The notes below the pieces were generated by a model. The model was not told the origin of the DNA. It saw only the letters and a list, made by a program, of their open reading frames with translations, and searched no databases. Positions 1 to 8,631 of a DNA stretch of 43,003 nt are shown here, one piece after another. The translations under genes and the position numbers were made by a program. Source of the DNA: Acidobacteriota bacterium (GTDB lineage Bacteria; Acidobacteriota; Terriglobia; Acidiferrales; UBA7541); NCBI GenBank assembly GCA_003223245.1, contig QHYI01000122.1:1-43003 (forward strand), in the 5' to 3' direction. Numbering within the stretch: position 1 is the first letter of the stretch; each line of letters begins with the position of its first letter.

Positions 1-51
1 GAGGAGGACCGCGGGCGGGGAGTTGCGGTTGGGGACGACGTCGATGTACAT
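1..51 (-). CDS. IS1634-type transposase, N-terminal fragment cut by window edge
   Basis: The minus strand opens with an ATG at 49-51 and reads MYIDVVPNRNSPPAVLL to the window edge. From memory of the family, this start (a short beta strand followed by NRNSPPAVLLRE) is typical of IS1634/IS4-group DDE transposases. Only 17 codons are visible, so no catalytic residue can be checked. The roughly 70 bases upstream are AT-rich compared with the rest of the window, as expected for the end of an insertion sequence. I could not place the terminal inverted repeat or a target duplication. The element lies just downstream of the PilZ/HEAT gene and in the same orientation. It could also be a decayed copy. 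Confidence 0.6.
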   Translation of the reverse strand, partial: MYIDVVPNRNSPPAVLL

Positions 52-200
52 GGGTGCACTAGATCATAATACTTACACTTTGTAAAGCACAAACATGATT
101 AACTACATGGGTGTATATTGGAGGTCGCGCGACGGGACAATGCACACGTTTCCAACAGTTTATCCCCGGATTCAGCCTCTGTTATTGCTGGAACTTCGGA
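52..200. mobile_element. Probable outer end of the insertion sequence and junction
   Basis: This stretch lies between the transposase start and the stop codon of the PilZ/HEAT gene. Bases 60-120 are clearly AT-rich, unlike both flanks. ACATGGGTG occurs at the transposase start and again near 106-114, and a perfect 10-bp palindrome, GTCGCGCGAC, lies at 124-133. The exact end of the element cannot be fixed without the other end, so the span given is an outer limit. Confidence 0.3.
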
Positions 201-2915
201 TTAGAGCTCGAGGTGGCGCTGGACGAACTTGCGGAGGCGTTCGCGGTCTTCGTCGCCCATGTGTACGAACTCGACGCCCGTGCCGTCCGAGCTGATGTTG
301 CGGACCACGGCGGTGAAATTGATTTTGCGAAGCCCCGTGCGCACTTCGAGCTTGATGGAATCGCCCACGACGAGTTTTCGCGGAGACTCGAGGTAAGCGC
401 CGCCCAAGCTGATGGTCTTTATCAGGGCCAGTCCCGCAGGTGCTCCTTCAATCTGAGCGCGCAGCGGCGTCTCGAGCGGCACGCGCACGTAGCGGCGCGG
501 AATAAGATAGCCGGAACTCGCTTGGGCTGGCGCGCCAAACGCAGCTGCGGCCTGCTTGAACGAGGGACGATTCTCGATGAGGGCAAGCGCGTCTTGGGCC
601 GCAGCGCGCAGGCCAGCGGGCTCGGCATAGGCCAGGCCGTCCCGCTTTGTCGTGAGCGTGCGCAAGAGTTCGGCGGCGTCGGAGGAGCGCATGCGGCCGA
701 GAGCCTCAATGGCCTTGATGCGAACAAACTGGTCGCGCAACACTTCGTGCTCGCCGGCGGCGATTTCCAAAAGTTGTGCGACCGCGGTAGCTTCCTCGGC
801 CAATCCGATTTGGTCGATCATCATCGGCACAACCATGGGATGCGCTTCCGCGAGGATCGCGGAGAAGACGAAAGCGACGCTCTGCGCAGAGGCGGAATTG
901 GAAGGCCGCGAAAGCTCGCTTACGGCCAAATCCTGCAGGTTCCATTCCCAGCTTCCGATGGCGCGGGCCAGGCCGCGCAGCAAGCGTTCGGGATCGGCAA
1001 CGGCCAGCAGCTTAATCGCCGCCGTCACGCGTTGGCGGCGCGCTTCGTATAACCGCGTTTCCAGCAGGTTGAGGACAGGAACACCGATGGTCCGCAGGAG
1101 ACGAGCCATGGCCTGCAACATCTCCGCGCCGCGGGGTTCGGTGAGCAGCAGCGTCAAGCGGTCCAGCAATCGTTCTGGATCGCGCTGCAAGAGCCGCGGG
1201 AGAATGGGGTCCAGCGGCCGCTTGGCCAGCGAAGCGTCCACCAGCAAGAACCAGCGGTCTTGCGCAACCAGGCGCGTAGCGAGCGCGGCCATGTGATCGT
1301 GTTCTTTGTCGCGAGGCGCGCGTTCGAGACCGGTGAGGATGAATTCAAACCCCGCATAGTCGGCGCGAGTCAGTGCAATGCGCCCCAAAGCTTCCACAAA
1401 AGCGGCGAGCAGAGCAGCGGTTTCCGGGGCGGTTTCTTCCCCGAGAGCTTTCATCGCACAGCGGCTGAGCTCCTCCGGCAATTGGTTAGGCCACAGCGAC
1501 TCGAGGATGGGAACGAGCTCGTTGAGTCCCGCAGCGACCGAACGCCTTGTCGAGGCCTCGGGAAGTTCCAAACGTCGCAAATAATTCAGCACGATGTTCC
1601 GCGCTTCACGCCGCGGAGCGTCCGCGCCAGTGTCGACGAGTTGGCCGAGCGTCTGCTGCAGAGCGGCCACCGGAACGCACCAGACCTCCGGCCCACGCAC
1701 AACGGCCGATTTTTCCCGCGCGGGCAACTCCAGCCAAAAGCGGTCGATCAGTTGCTCGCGATGCTTGTCCGTTGCCCAGGTGAGCGCGAACGAAGAAAGG
1801 TGTTGCGAGGCATGAGGACCGTTGTAAGCACCGGACTCCACGAGCACGTCCGCGAGCCCGGTGAATGCCGGCCGGACCCCGGGAGGGTTTAGGGAGCCGC
1901 CGGCAAATTCGGCGCTGAGGAACTCGAGAATCATATCTTCCGAGAGGCGCAACAGGTAAGGAAGAGGCTGCTCGCCATCGCCCGGGGTGTACTGCAACAC
2001 GGAGTGCAGCAGCATGCGCACGCTCTCACGGCTGGCTTCCTCCATCGCGCCGTGGATCGCGCGCGCCGCTTCTTCCGGAGAGAGGCCGCGGGCGGTCTCA
2101 AGCGGCGGTGTGAGTCGCGCCAACAGCCGCAGCGTGGCCAGCAGGTCATCGAAGTTCGGCGCTTTGATCGGCGAATCCGCGGCTTCCTTCCCGACGTGGC
2201 CGCCATAGGCCACCAAGGCGCCCATCAGGCTGGCCAGCACGGTGTCCACTTTGCGATCGGTTTGTGTGTTAACCGAAATGCCTTCCACTCGATTCTCCAC
2301 AAGGCGGGAGGCCCACCACCCGTTACCGGCATCCCTTACCGGCCCGTCTAATTCTAGCAATGACTGTTTCATGAGTCGTGCCAGAGTGTCCAGTTCACCC
2401 ACGTGGAACTTCCGGGAAAAGACCAAGGACCAAATGCCCACACGGTGGAGATCTGCGGCGAGCGCCTCCATCTCGCCCTTGGTATCAGGCAGGTGCCCTT
2501 GGCCGATTTTGGGAACTACAATTCCGCCGCGCTCGAGGCGAATCTCCAGGCCCTCGAGGGAATCCGCGATTTGGCGCAGAGAATCGTAGGCGCTATCCAG
2601 GCTGTCGAGGCGGCTTGGGTGATTGTTTTCATAGAGCCGTTCGGAACGCAGGAGCAGATGGAAATTGCGAAGCGCGCGATGAACCTCAATGGCTTTGTGG
2701 TCCGTGCTCGGGGGATTGGCGGTAGAAATAGGGGCGACGGAGTTATGTCCGGCGGGGTTCGACGCGGGCTTGGCGGACGGCTTGGGCCAGGGTCCGCGTT
2801 GATCGTCACTGGTTGGCAATGTGGCTCGAAGAGCCAATGATTTCTCCCGAGAGGCTTTGCATTTGCCGGTTTCAAACCCCTCCCTTGAGGGGATCGACCG
2901 ATTGATCCACGGCAT
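201..2915 (-). CDS. HEAT-repeat protein with C-terminal PilZ domain
   Basis: A 904-residue protein of unknown role. The last roughly 105 residues (about 800-904) form a PilZ domain, the fold that binds cyclic di-GMP. The RxxxR motif is present as RRYVR at about 807-811. The second motif, normally D/NxSxxG, reads TISLGG at about 834-839, so its first position is substituted. Much of the rest is alpha-helical with HEAT-like units, for example around 'VRIKAIEALGRM'. No signal peptide or membrane segment is seen, so it is probably cytoplasmic. The first roughly 75 residues are low-complexity and rich in Pro and Ser, so the true start may lie downstream of the ATG used. It follows the Ser/Thr kinase gene on the same strand after about 200 bases. 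A role in cyclic-di-GMP-responsive scaffolding is an inference. Confidence 0.85.
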   Translation of the reverse strand: MPWINRSIPSREGFETGKCKASREKSLALRATLPTSDDQRGPWPKPSAKPASNPAGHNSVAPISTANPPSTDHKAIEVHRALRNFHLLLRSERLYENNHPSRLDSLDSAYDSLRQIADSLEGLEIRLERGGIVVPKIGQGHLPDTKGEMEALAADLHRVGIWSLVFSRKFHVGELDTLARLMKQSLLELDGPVRDAGNGWWASRLVENRVEGISVNTQTDRKVDTVLASLMGALVAYGGHVGKEAADSPIKAPNFDDLLATLRLLARLTPPLETARGLSPEEAARAIHGAMEEASRESVRMLLHSVLQYTPGDGEQPLPYLLRLSEDMILEFLSAEFAGGSLNPPGVRPAFTGLADVLVESGAYNGPHASQHLSSFALTWATDKHREQLIDRFWLELPAREKSAVVRGPEVWCVPVAALQQTLGQLVDTGADAPRREARNIVLNYLRRLELPEASTRRSVAAGLNELVPILESLWPNQLPEELSRCAMKALGEETAPETAALLAAFVEALGRIALTRADYAGFEFILTGLERAPRDKEHDHMAALATRLVAQDRWFLLVDASLAKRPLDPILPRLLQRDPERLLDRLTLLLTEPRGAEMLQAMARLLRTIGVPVLNLLETRLYEARRQRVTAAIKLLAVADPERLLRGLARAIGSWEWNLQDLAVSELSRPSNSASAQSVAFVFSAILAEAHPMVVPMMIDQIGLAEEATAVAQLLEIAAGEHEVLRDQFVRIKAIEALGRMRSSDAAELLRTLTTKRDGLAYAEPAGLRAAAQDALALIENRPSFKQAAAAFGAPAQASSGYLIPRRYVRVPLETPLRAQIEGAPAGLALIKTISLGGAYLESPRKLVVGDSIKLEVRTGLRKINFTAVVRNISSDGTGVEFVHMGDEDRERLRKFVQRHLEL

Positions 2916-3032
2916 GAAACCGGACAGCGCCTACCAAATAGGCATGCAACTGAGCATCCTGCGGTAGCGATAGCTAAGTCATTTAGATTCAACACGCAAT
3001 GCGCAAGCTGTGGAAGTAAAGATCCATCTAAG

Positions 3033-3047
3033 GTAACAAATTGTTAC
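3033..3047. promoter_or_regulatory. 15-bp palindrome upstream of the PilZ/HEAT gene
   Basis: GTAACAA, one central base, then TTGTTAC form a perfect 7+1+7 palindrome. It lies about 118 bases upstream of the PilZ/HEAT start codon, between that gene and the kinase stop codon. Perfect palindromes of this size in a short intergenic gap are typical of dimeric repressor sites. No run of T follows, which argues against a terminator. The regulator is unknown. Confidence 0.4.
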
Positions 3048-3112
3048 GGTTTGGGTAGGCTCCCTTGAGCGCTTTTTCTCGGTAGTGACCTACTTGCAGG
3101 CGGGAGCGGGGC

Positions 3113-5431
3113 TTATTTTTGCTGCAAAGTCAGGTTGACTGGAACGGTGCCGCCTTCGCTGGCTTCGACCGTCCGCTTTGCGACGTTGTACCCGTCGAGC
3201 TTAAGGGTGATCGTGTGCAAGCCCGAAGGGATCTGCAAGCGCGAGGGCGTGAATTGTCCGGTGGAGTTGCCGTCCACGATAATCTCCGCGCCCTTGGGAT
3301 TGCTGTTTACCTGAGCCCAAGCGACGTGCGTGGCCGATCTTTCCGTAAGAGAAATATTGAGCTTCGTTTGGCTGTCCGCCACTTGAATATTTCCGGAATA
3401 CGCTTCGTAGCCGGATAGTCGCAACACCAGGTTGTATTGCCCAGACGCAAGCGGCAGGGTGACGGGAGTTTGGCCGGATTGCTTCGCGCCATTGATGAAC
3501 ACCTCTGCACCGGGGGGATCCGTACTGATGAAGATGCCTTTGGCAAGAGGTTCGAGCTTCACCTTCTGGTCCTGCGCTTCGCCGCCCTTAATCTGCAGCG
3601 CGGTCTCGAGCGGCTGATAGCCCTCCTTTTGCACTTCCAGGCTGTAGCTTTCCGGCTTGAGGTTATTGAAGCTGCAGGGCGTCTCGCACTTGCTCAGAAC
3701 ACCGCCAGCCGACCCGTGGAGAGTGGCGGTCGCACCGATCACGTCGGTGATCACGTGAATCGCGCCGCGGCCTGCCCCCGGAACGGGATGGCTGCTGTCG
3801 TCCGAGCCGCCCGCCGCGCTCACCGTCGTATCGTCGTACTCGATATGATCGATGACATGTAGGCTTGACGGTAGATTGCGCAAGAATTTCAAAAGCTCGC
3901 CGTGCTCGGAGGGGCGAAGTTTGCCGACCAGAGTTAAAGTATTGCCGGTACCTTGTACTTTCGCGCGCCCGGCGAATCCTTTCTCGGAGATGGCTTCCTC
4001 GATGCGGTCCTTGTACTCTCTAGTTTTGGAGCCGAGCGGGTTGTCAGGTTTCCTTGGCGCGGATTTTTCGGGGGCGGGGTCTTCGGGTTTTGCTTCAGTG
4101 GCCGCGTCAGACGCGTCCGTCACAGGCTCGTTGGAACCCTGTGCGGCATCGCTTCCACCCGGGTCTGCGGCAGCGTTGTCTGGAGCGGACTGCGCAGTTG
4201 TTCCCGCGGACGCGGGGGAACTGGATTCTTTTACTTGCGCATCATGCAAAGCGCGGGCGGCTTGGAAAACCGGTTTGATTTTATTCGCGCCGTAGGCAAT
4301 GACGCCAAGAAGCAGCAAAGCCGCAAAAATCGTTCCAACCACGCTCTTTTTCTTTGCCGGCTCAACCGCGGACGGCGCGATGGTTCCCGTGCGGCGTATG
4401 ACCGGGGTTTGGCTTGGCGAAGCCGCGCGCGCGCTGAGTGAGCGGGCCGTGGCAATGACCGTGGGATCGTCGCTTGCAATGCCTGGCGCTGCAAGGGCAT
4501 GCCCTGTTAATCCGTGGCCGCCCACATTGCTGGTGGCCACCGTTGCCGCCGGGGAACCTCCGCCCATCACCATGGTCGCATGGGGATTGCTTCCGGCAAT
4601 GCCCTGCGCGCGATAATTGCGCAAATCTTCCAGCATCTCGCGGCAACACTGATAACGCTGCTCCGGCTCTTTCGCGAGCGCTCTCATCACCACCGCGCTG
4701 ATGCCAGGATGAATGGAAGGATCAATCTGGCGCGGCGGAACCGGCTCTTCGTTGACAATCTTATAGATCACCGTGGTGATGTTCTGGCCGGGAAAGGGTT
4801 TTTCCCCGGTGATCATTTCATAGAGCATTACGCCAAGCGAAAAAATATCGCTGCGGCCATCCACGGCGCGCCCTTTCACCTGCTCGGGAGACATGTAACT
4901 GGGCGTGCCCATGACGTGCGAGGTTTGCTGCGTGCTGCCGAACTGAAGAATTTTAGCCGTGCCGAAGTCGGTGATCTTGACGGTGTCGTCGGCAGTGAGC
5001 ATCAAGTTGGCAGGCTTGATGTCGCGGTGAACGACGTTGCGTTCATGGGCAAATTGCAGGGCGCTGCAGGTCTGATCCATGATCCGCAGGGTGCGAGGCA
5101 GGGGGAAAGAATGTCCGCCGTCAAGGCGAGCTTGCAAGCTCTTGCCCTCCACCAGCTCCATGGTGATGTAGTAGAGGCCGTCTTCTTCGCCGGCGTCGTA
5201 GACCACCACAATGTTGGGATGCGTCAGCAGGCCGGCGGCGCGCGCTTCGGTCTGGAACCGGGCCAGAAGTTCGGCGTGCTTGAGTCCGGTGCCCTCTTCG
5301 CTGAGGCGGATGGTTTTTACTGCGACGGTACGCCCTATGACGGGATCGACGGCCTTGTACACGATGCCCATGGCACCGCGGCCAAGTTCGCCGACGATCT
5401 CGTATCTTCCGGCTTTTGTTACCGTTTCCAT
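3113..5431 (-). CDS. Membrane Ser/Thr protein kinase with BON-like and three PEGA domains
   Basis: A 772-residue transmembrane kinase of the bacterial Hanks (PknB) type. The N-terminal kinase domain (about 9-273) has the glycine loop GRGAMG, the ATP-binding Lys39, the catalytic HRD at 135-137, DFG at 155-157 and SPE at 181-183, so it should be active. A Thr/Pro/Ala-rich juxtamembrane region leads to one membrane helix (about 364-381) and an acidic linker. A BON-like region (about 466-534) and three PEGA repeats (about 557-627, 632-697 and 705-770) follow, placed outside the membrane. PEGA domains are thought to bind cell-surface material, so sensing of envelope state is a fair inference. I chose the ATG at 5429-5431 because homology starts at residue 9. 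The upstream in-frame stretch is low-complexity and unlikely to be coding. No strong ribosome binding site is visible. Confidence 0.95.
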   Translation of the reverse strand: METVTKAGRYEIVGELGRGAMGIVYKAVDPVIGRTVAVKTIRLSEEGTGLKHAELLARFQTEARAAGLLTHPNIVVVYDAGEEDGLYYITMELVEGKSLQARLDGGHSFPLPRTLRIMDQTCSALQFAHERNVVHRDIKPANLMLTADDTVKITDFGTAKILQFGSTQQTSHVMGTPSYMSPEQVKGRAVDGRSDIFSLGVMLYEMITGEKPFPGQNITTVIYKIVNEEPVPPRQIDPSIHPGISAVVMRALAKEPEQRYQCCREMLEDLRNYRAQGIAGSNPHATMVMGGGSPAATVATSNVGGHGLTGHALAAPGIASDDPTVIATARSLSARAASPSQTPVIRRTGTIAPSAVEPAKKKSVVGTIFAALLLLGVIAYGANKIKPVFQAARALHDAQVKESSSPASAGTTAQSAPDNAAADPGGSDAAQGSNEPVTDASDAATEAKPEDPAPEKSAPRKPDNPLGSKTREYKDRIEEAISEKGFAGRAKVQGTGNTLTLVGKLRPSEHGELLKFLRNLPSSLHVIDHIEYDDTTVSAAGGSDDSSHPVPGAGRGAIHVITDVIGATATLHGSAGGVLSKCETPCSFNNLKPESYSLEVQKEGYQPLETALQIKGGEAQDQKVKLEPLAKGIFISTDPPGAEVFINGAKQSGQTPVTLPLASGQYNLVLRLSGYEAYSGNIQVADSQTKLNISLTERSATHVAWAQVNSNPKGAEIIVDGNSTGQFTPSRLQIPSGLHTITLKLDGYNVAKRTVEASEGGTVPVNLTLQQK

Positions 5432-5627
5432 CTGCAACGAGGCGCGCGTTTTGCCCACGCACGGCCTTCCCAAAAGTCCCCGAAGCCACCCGGGCGGACT
5501 GCGCCCGGTCGGGGGGCGAGGGCCTGTGCTGCTGGACCTTAGTATTCCTTTCGCCTGACGTTCTCTCAGCGTACCTACGTAGGCTCGCCTGCCGCACGCA
5601 GGCCGACACCCGGGCGCCCTACTTGGC

Positions 5628-5657
5628 ACAGTACCCAGCGGAATTTCTAGAGGTCAA
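5628..5657 (-). promoter_or_regulatory. Candidate sigma-70 promoter for the Ser/Thr kinase
   Basis: On the minus strand TTGACC (-35, 5 of 6 matches) at 5652-5657 is followed after 18 bases by TACTGT (-10, 3 of 6) at 5628-5633. Transcription would start near 5621 and leave a leader of about 190 bases before the ATG at 5431. The -10 box is weak, so this is tentative. Confidence 0.3.
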
Positions 5658-5700
5658 CGCTACGGGGGTACCAGTGTTTCGGACTCGATACCGGACCTAA

Positions 5701-5735
5701 GTGTTAGGTTGGGCGTTGTTGGTCAAACCTAACAC
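5701..5735. promoter_or_regulatory. 10-bp inverted repeat upstream of malic enzyme
   Basis: GTGTTAGGTT at 5701-5710 is matched perfectly by AACCTAACAC at 5726-5735, with a 15-base spacer. It lies about 120 bases upstream of the malic-enzyme ATG. No T run follows, so a terminator is unlikely. A two-half-site operator, or a leader hairpin, are the plausible readings. Confidence 0.4.
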
Positions 5736-5787
5736 GAAGCAACGTGATAGGCGTCACAGGGGCCAGCCTCAGTTGGTGCTACCGTTC

Positions 5788-5800
5788 GACCGCAGCGGTC
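5788..5800. promoter_or_regulatory. Short inverted repeat upstream of malic enzyme
   Basis: GACCGC, one base, GCGGTC form a perfect 6+1+6 palindrome about 55 bases upstream of the malic-enzyme ATG. In a GC-rich genome such a short site may arise by chance, so confidence is low. Confidence 0.2.
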
Positions 5801-5855
5801 TGGAGACGATTGCGTGCTCCTTCCTTTCGAGCGTCAACTGGTGTTGGAGGTTCCC

Positions 5856-7552
5856 ATGGCCGTTACCTATAATCCCGCGGCGCCTACCCGTCTTGCTCCA
5901 AATCTTCGGGGACACGCGCTGCTGGAAACGCCATCGCTCAATAAGGGTACGGCCTTCACCTTGCTCGAACGGCAGGCTTTGGGCTTGGATGGGCTCCTTC
6001 CTCCGGCGGTTGAAACCATAGAAGAGCAGTCTTTCCGGGCCTACAAAGCCTATCTTCGCAAGCCGGATGATTTGGAGCGTCACATTTACTTGCGGCAACT
6101 TCAGGACACCAACGAGGTCTTGTTCTATCGGCTGCTTTTGGATCACATCGACGAGATGCTGCCCATCGTCTATACGCCGGTGGTTGCAGAAGCATGCCAG
6201 GAATTCAGCCATATCTATCGCCGGCCGCGCGGCCTGATTATCTCGTATCCGCTACAAGACCAGATTGAAAGTCTGCTGCGCAATCGTCCCAACAAGGAAG
6301 TGAGCGTGATGGTGGTCACCGATGGAGAGCGCATTCTCGGAATCGGCGACCAGGGAGTCGGCGGCCTTGAATACCAATTGGCAAGCTGTCGCTCTACACG
6401 TTGATCGGTGGTGTTCCGCCGGCGCAAACTTTGCCCATCATTTTAGACCTGGGAACCAACAACGAACAGCGGCTCGCCGACCCGGAATATTTGGGATGGC
6501 GGCACGAACGCATCACGGGTGACGAATACGATGACTTCATTGATCGGTTTGTTCGTGCGGTGAAAAACGAGCTACCGGATACGTTGTTGCAGTGGGAAGA
6601 CTTTTCGAAGGCTCACGCGCGGCCGATCCTGGACCGGTATCGCGATCAGCTGGTTACGTTCAACGACGACATTCAAGGCACCGCGGCGGTCACCGCAGGC
6701 GCGATTTTCTCCGCGGTGCGCGTTTCCGGCAGACGGCTGCGCGATCAACACGTGGTGATGCTGGGCGCCGGCTCGGCGGGGATCGGTGTCGCTGATATGC
6801 TGCGCGAGGCTTTCCTTGCAGACGGATTGTCCGACGCCGAGGCGCGCACGCGTTTCTGGCTGATCAATACCGGCGGCCTGCTGCATTCCGGACGCACGGA
6901 TCTGTCCGAAGAGCAGCGCCAGTATGCTCAGCCCGTGGAGCGGCTCGCAGATTTCACACCCACGCTCGAAAACCACCGCATTCGATTGAGCGATGTGATT
7001 CACAAAGTCGACGCCACGATTCTTATCGGTTTGTCGACGCTGCCTGGCGCGTTCACGGAATCCATCGTTCGCGAAATGGCCCGCAAGGCTCAGCGGCCGA
7101 TCATCCTGCCGCTGTCCAATCCCACGTCCAAGTCGGAAGCGGTTGCCGAGGATTTGCTCAGCTGGACAGATGGCCGGGCATTGATCGCCACCGGCTCGCC
7201 GTTCCCCGCCGTCGAGTATAGGGGCAGCAAGGTACGCATCTCGCAATGCAACAATGTGTTCGTTTTTTCCGCTATGGGGCTAATGGTCTTGGCTACCCGT
7301 GCGCGGCGCGTCACCGACGGCATGTTTCTTGCAGCCGCGCGCGCTCTTGCCGGGCATTCTCCCGCTTTGTCCGACCCATCCGCGCCATTGTTGCCCGCGC
7401 TGACTGGGCTTCGCCGTGCAGCCGTTGATATTGCGTTTGCTGCGGGAGAACAAGCGCAGCGCGAAGGGCTATGCGTCAAGACTTCCAGGGAATCTTTGCG
7501 CAATGCGATCGTTTCCTCGCAATGGGCGCCCGTTTATCCCTCGTATCTGTAA
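5856..7552 (+). pseudogene. maeA: NAD-dependent malic enzyme, interrupted by a single-base frameshift
   Basis: Malic enzyme converts malate to pyruvate and CO2 with reduction of NAD. The gene begins at an ATG preceded by GGAGG five bases upstream. The first 171 codons give family motifs including the LPIVYTP segment and GDQGVGGL. At 6368-6370 the frame breaks: as written it runs into a stop at 6402. Adding one G there gives [11 protein letters not shown], the sequence the family has at this point, and the frame then continues through GTNN, FNDDIQGTAA and the nucleotide-binding GAGSAG to the stop at 7552. The repaired protein has 565 residues, exactly the length of Escherichia coli MaeA as I remember it. 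All motifs outside the break are intact, so the loss is either very recent or a sequencing error in a GG pair. As given, the enzyme would not be made whole. Confidence 0.9.
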
Positions 7553-7647
7553 GAGCAAAATCGTCAGGCTTAGCGGTTTAGACCTTCAATCATTCCTTGC
7601 GTGCACGCGCGCGTGTGAATCGTGAAAACAACTCAGCTGGCATGCCA

Positions 7648-8454
7648 TCAAGGCAGGAAGCGCAAGGTGGCCGGTGGTCTAGCCACAGCCGGTGTTGCGT
7701 TGGGACTCAGGCCCGGAGCGATCTTGGCGATGCGCAGGCTCCGGAAGATGGTCGGCCAATATTCCTTGACGACGTTGGTGCCGGCCGTGAAGCCGAGCCG
7801 CACGCCGTAGCGACGAAAGGTTTGCCCCGCGGCCTGCTGCGTTGCGGGGAGATAGCTATTCGCCAAGCTTTCCGCGAAGAGCGGCCCCAAGATTCCCGGC
7901 CAATTGGCGCCTTCGGTCCCCGCATCGGTACGCGCCACCACCAAACGGCTGACCCCATATCCGATGCGGCGCAAGGTGCCTCCGCGCAGACTGACGAGGT
8001 AGCGCGGGTCCCGGCGGAATAACGACGCGAACAGAAAGGTGCTGAAAAATTCCGTCGAAGCGCCCGTGGCCATAGAAGAGGCAAAGCGCTTGCTATACCC
8101 ACCGATTCCCCCACCGTAGGCTGGCACGGTATCTCGTGCCTGAGCAAGGCCCGCGCTCAGAGCGGAGGAAACAAGGCGCGAGGGCGCAATGCTCTTGCCC
8201 GCGAAGAGCTCCAGCTTTTCTTTGCTGCTTAGCGGGCCCGGGCTGGCTGCCAAATCTGGAAAGAAAATCGAACGCCGGCCCAGAACTTCAAAGGTCGACT
8301 GAAGGCGGCTGGTGTGCTTCTGCGGAGTCTGTTCTTGCTTGGGAGCGGGGGCTTCGGGGAGCTCGTTCGGCTTCGGTTCTTGGCGCCTAGCCGCGGCTGG
8401 GGCGGTAAGGATGAGGATCGCGCTGAGTCCTAGAGCCCAGGAGCCCCGGTTCAT
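7648..8454 (-). CDS. Secreted protein of unknown function
   Basis: A 268-residue protein that I do not recognise. The chosen ATG (8452-8454) opens a clear signal peptide: a short basic start, a hydrophobic stretch (SAILILTA) and an AAA-type cleavage region near residue 20. A Pro/Glu/Lys-rich stretch follows, then a compact part with many Gly, Ala and aromatic residues (YGGGIGGYSKRF, RRDPRYL). An in-frame start 40 codons upstream would hide the signal peptide, so it was rejected. It is the next gene downstream of the GH172-HEAT gene, with 177 bases between. The composition of the later half could suit a membrane-associated or outer-membrane protein, but no function can be assigned. Confidence 0.75.
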   Translation of the reverse strand: MNRGSWALGLSAILILTAPAAARRQEPKPNELPEAPAPKQEQTPQKHTSRLQSTFEVLGRRSIFFPDLAASPGPLSSKEKLELFAGKSIAPSRLVSSALSAGLAQARDTVPAYGGGIGGYSKRFASSMATGASTEFFSTFLFASLFRRDPRYLVSLRGGTLRRIGYGVSRLVVARTDAGTEGANWPGILGPLFAESLANSYLPATQQAAGQTFRRYGVRLGFTAGTNVVKEYWPTIFRSLRIAKIAPGLSPNATPAVARPPATLRFLP

Positions 8455-8631
8455 TCCGCCATGGTAGCACGCGGGCGATGCCTGTCCGGAGAAAGAATGC
8501 TGACACAGCTGACCCATGCGCTCGGTCTGCCGCGCACCGCCGAGGTTACCGACTTGAGCATTCATCCAATGCAAAAATCCGATTAGCTCCGCATGCGGGC
8601 GGACCGGCAGGTTGCGTCAAGCGCTGGCCTT

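Larger units (their letters stand above)
5432..5855. other. 424-base divergent intergenic region (kinase / malic enzyme)
   Basis: No convincing gene lies here. Reading frames exist on the minus strand upstream of the kinase ATG, but their product is rich in Arg, Pro and Gly and resembles no protein I know. The region holds a candidate promoter for the kinase and two inverted repeats on the malic-enzyme side, listed separately. I looked for a cyclic-di-GMP riboswitch because of the signalling neighbours and found no matching core. Confidence 0.6.

Noticed and set aside
124-133. GTCGCGCGAC palindrome considered as the insertion sequence end
   Set aside because: A single self-palindrome does not fit a terminal repeat without a partner copy, which would lie outside the window.
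5432-5627. Leader of the kinase gene considered as a cyclic-di-GMP riboswitch
   Set aside because: I found no matching riboswitch core, only GC-rich stretches without the conserved bases.
5432-5629. N-terminal extension of the kinase reading frame
   Set aside because: The extra 66 residues are Arg/Pro/Gly-rich, match no kinase, and the family begins right at the ATG at 5429-5431.
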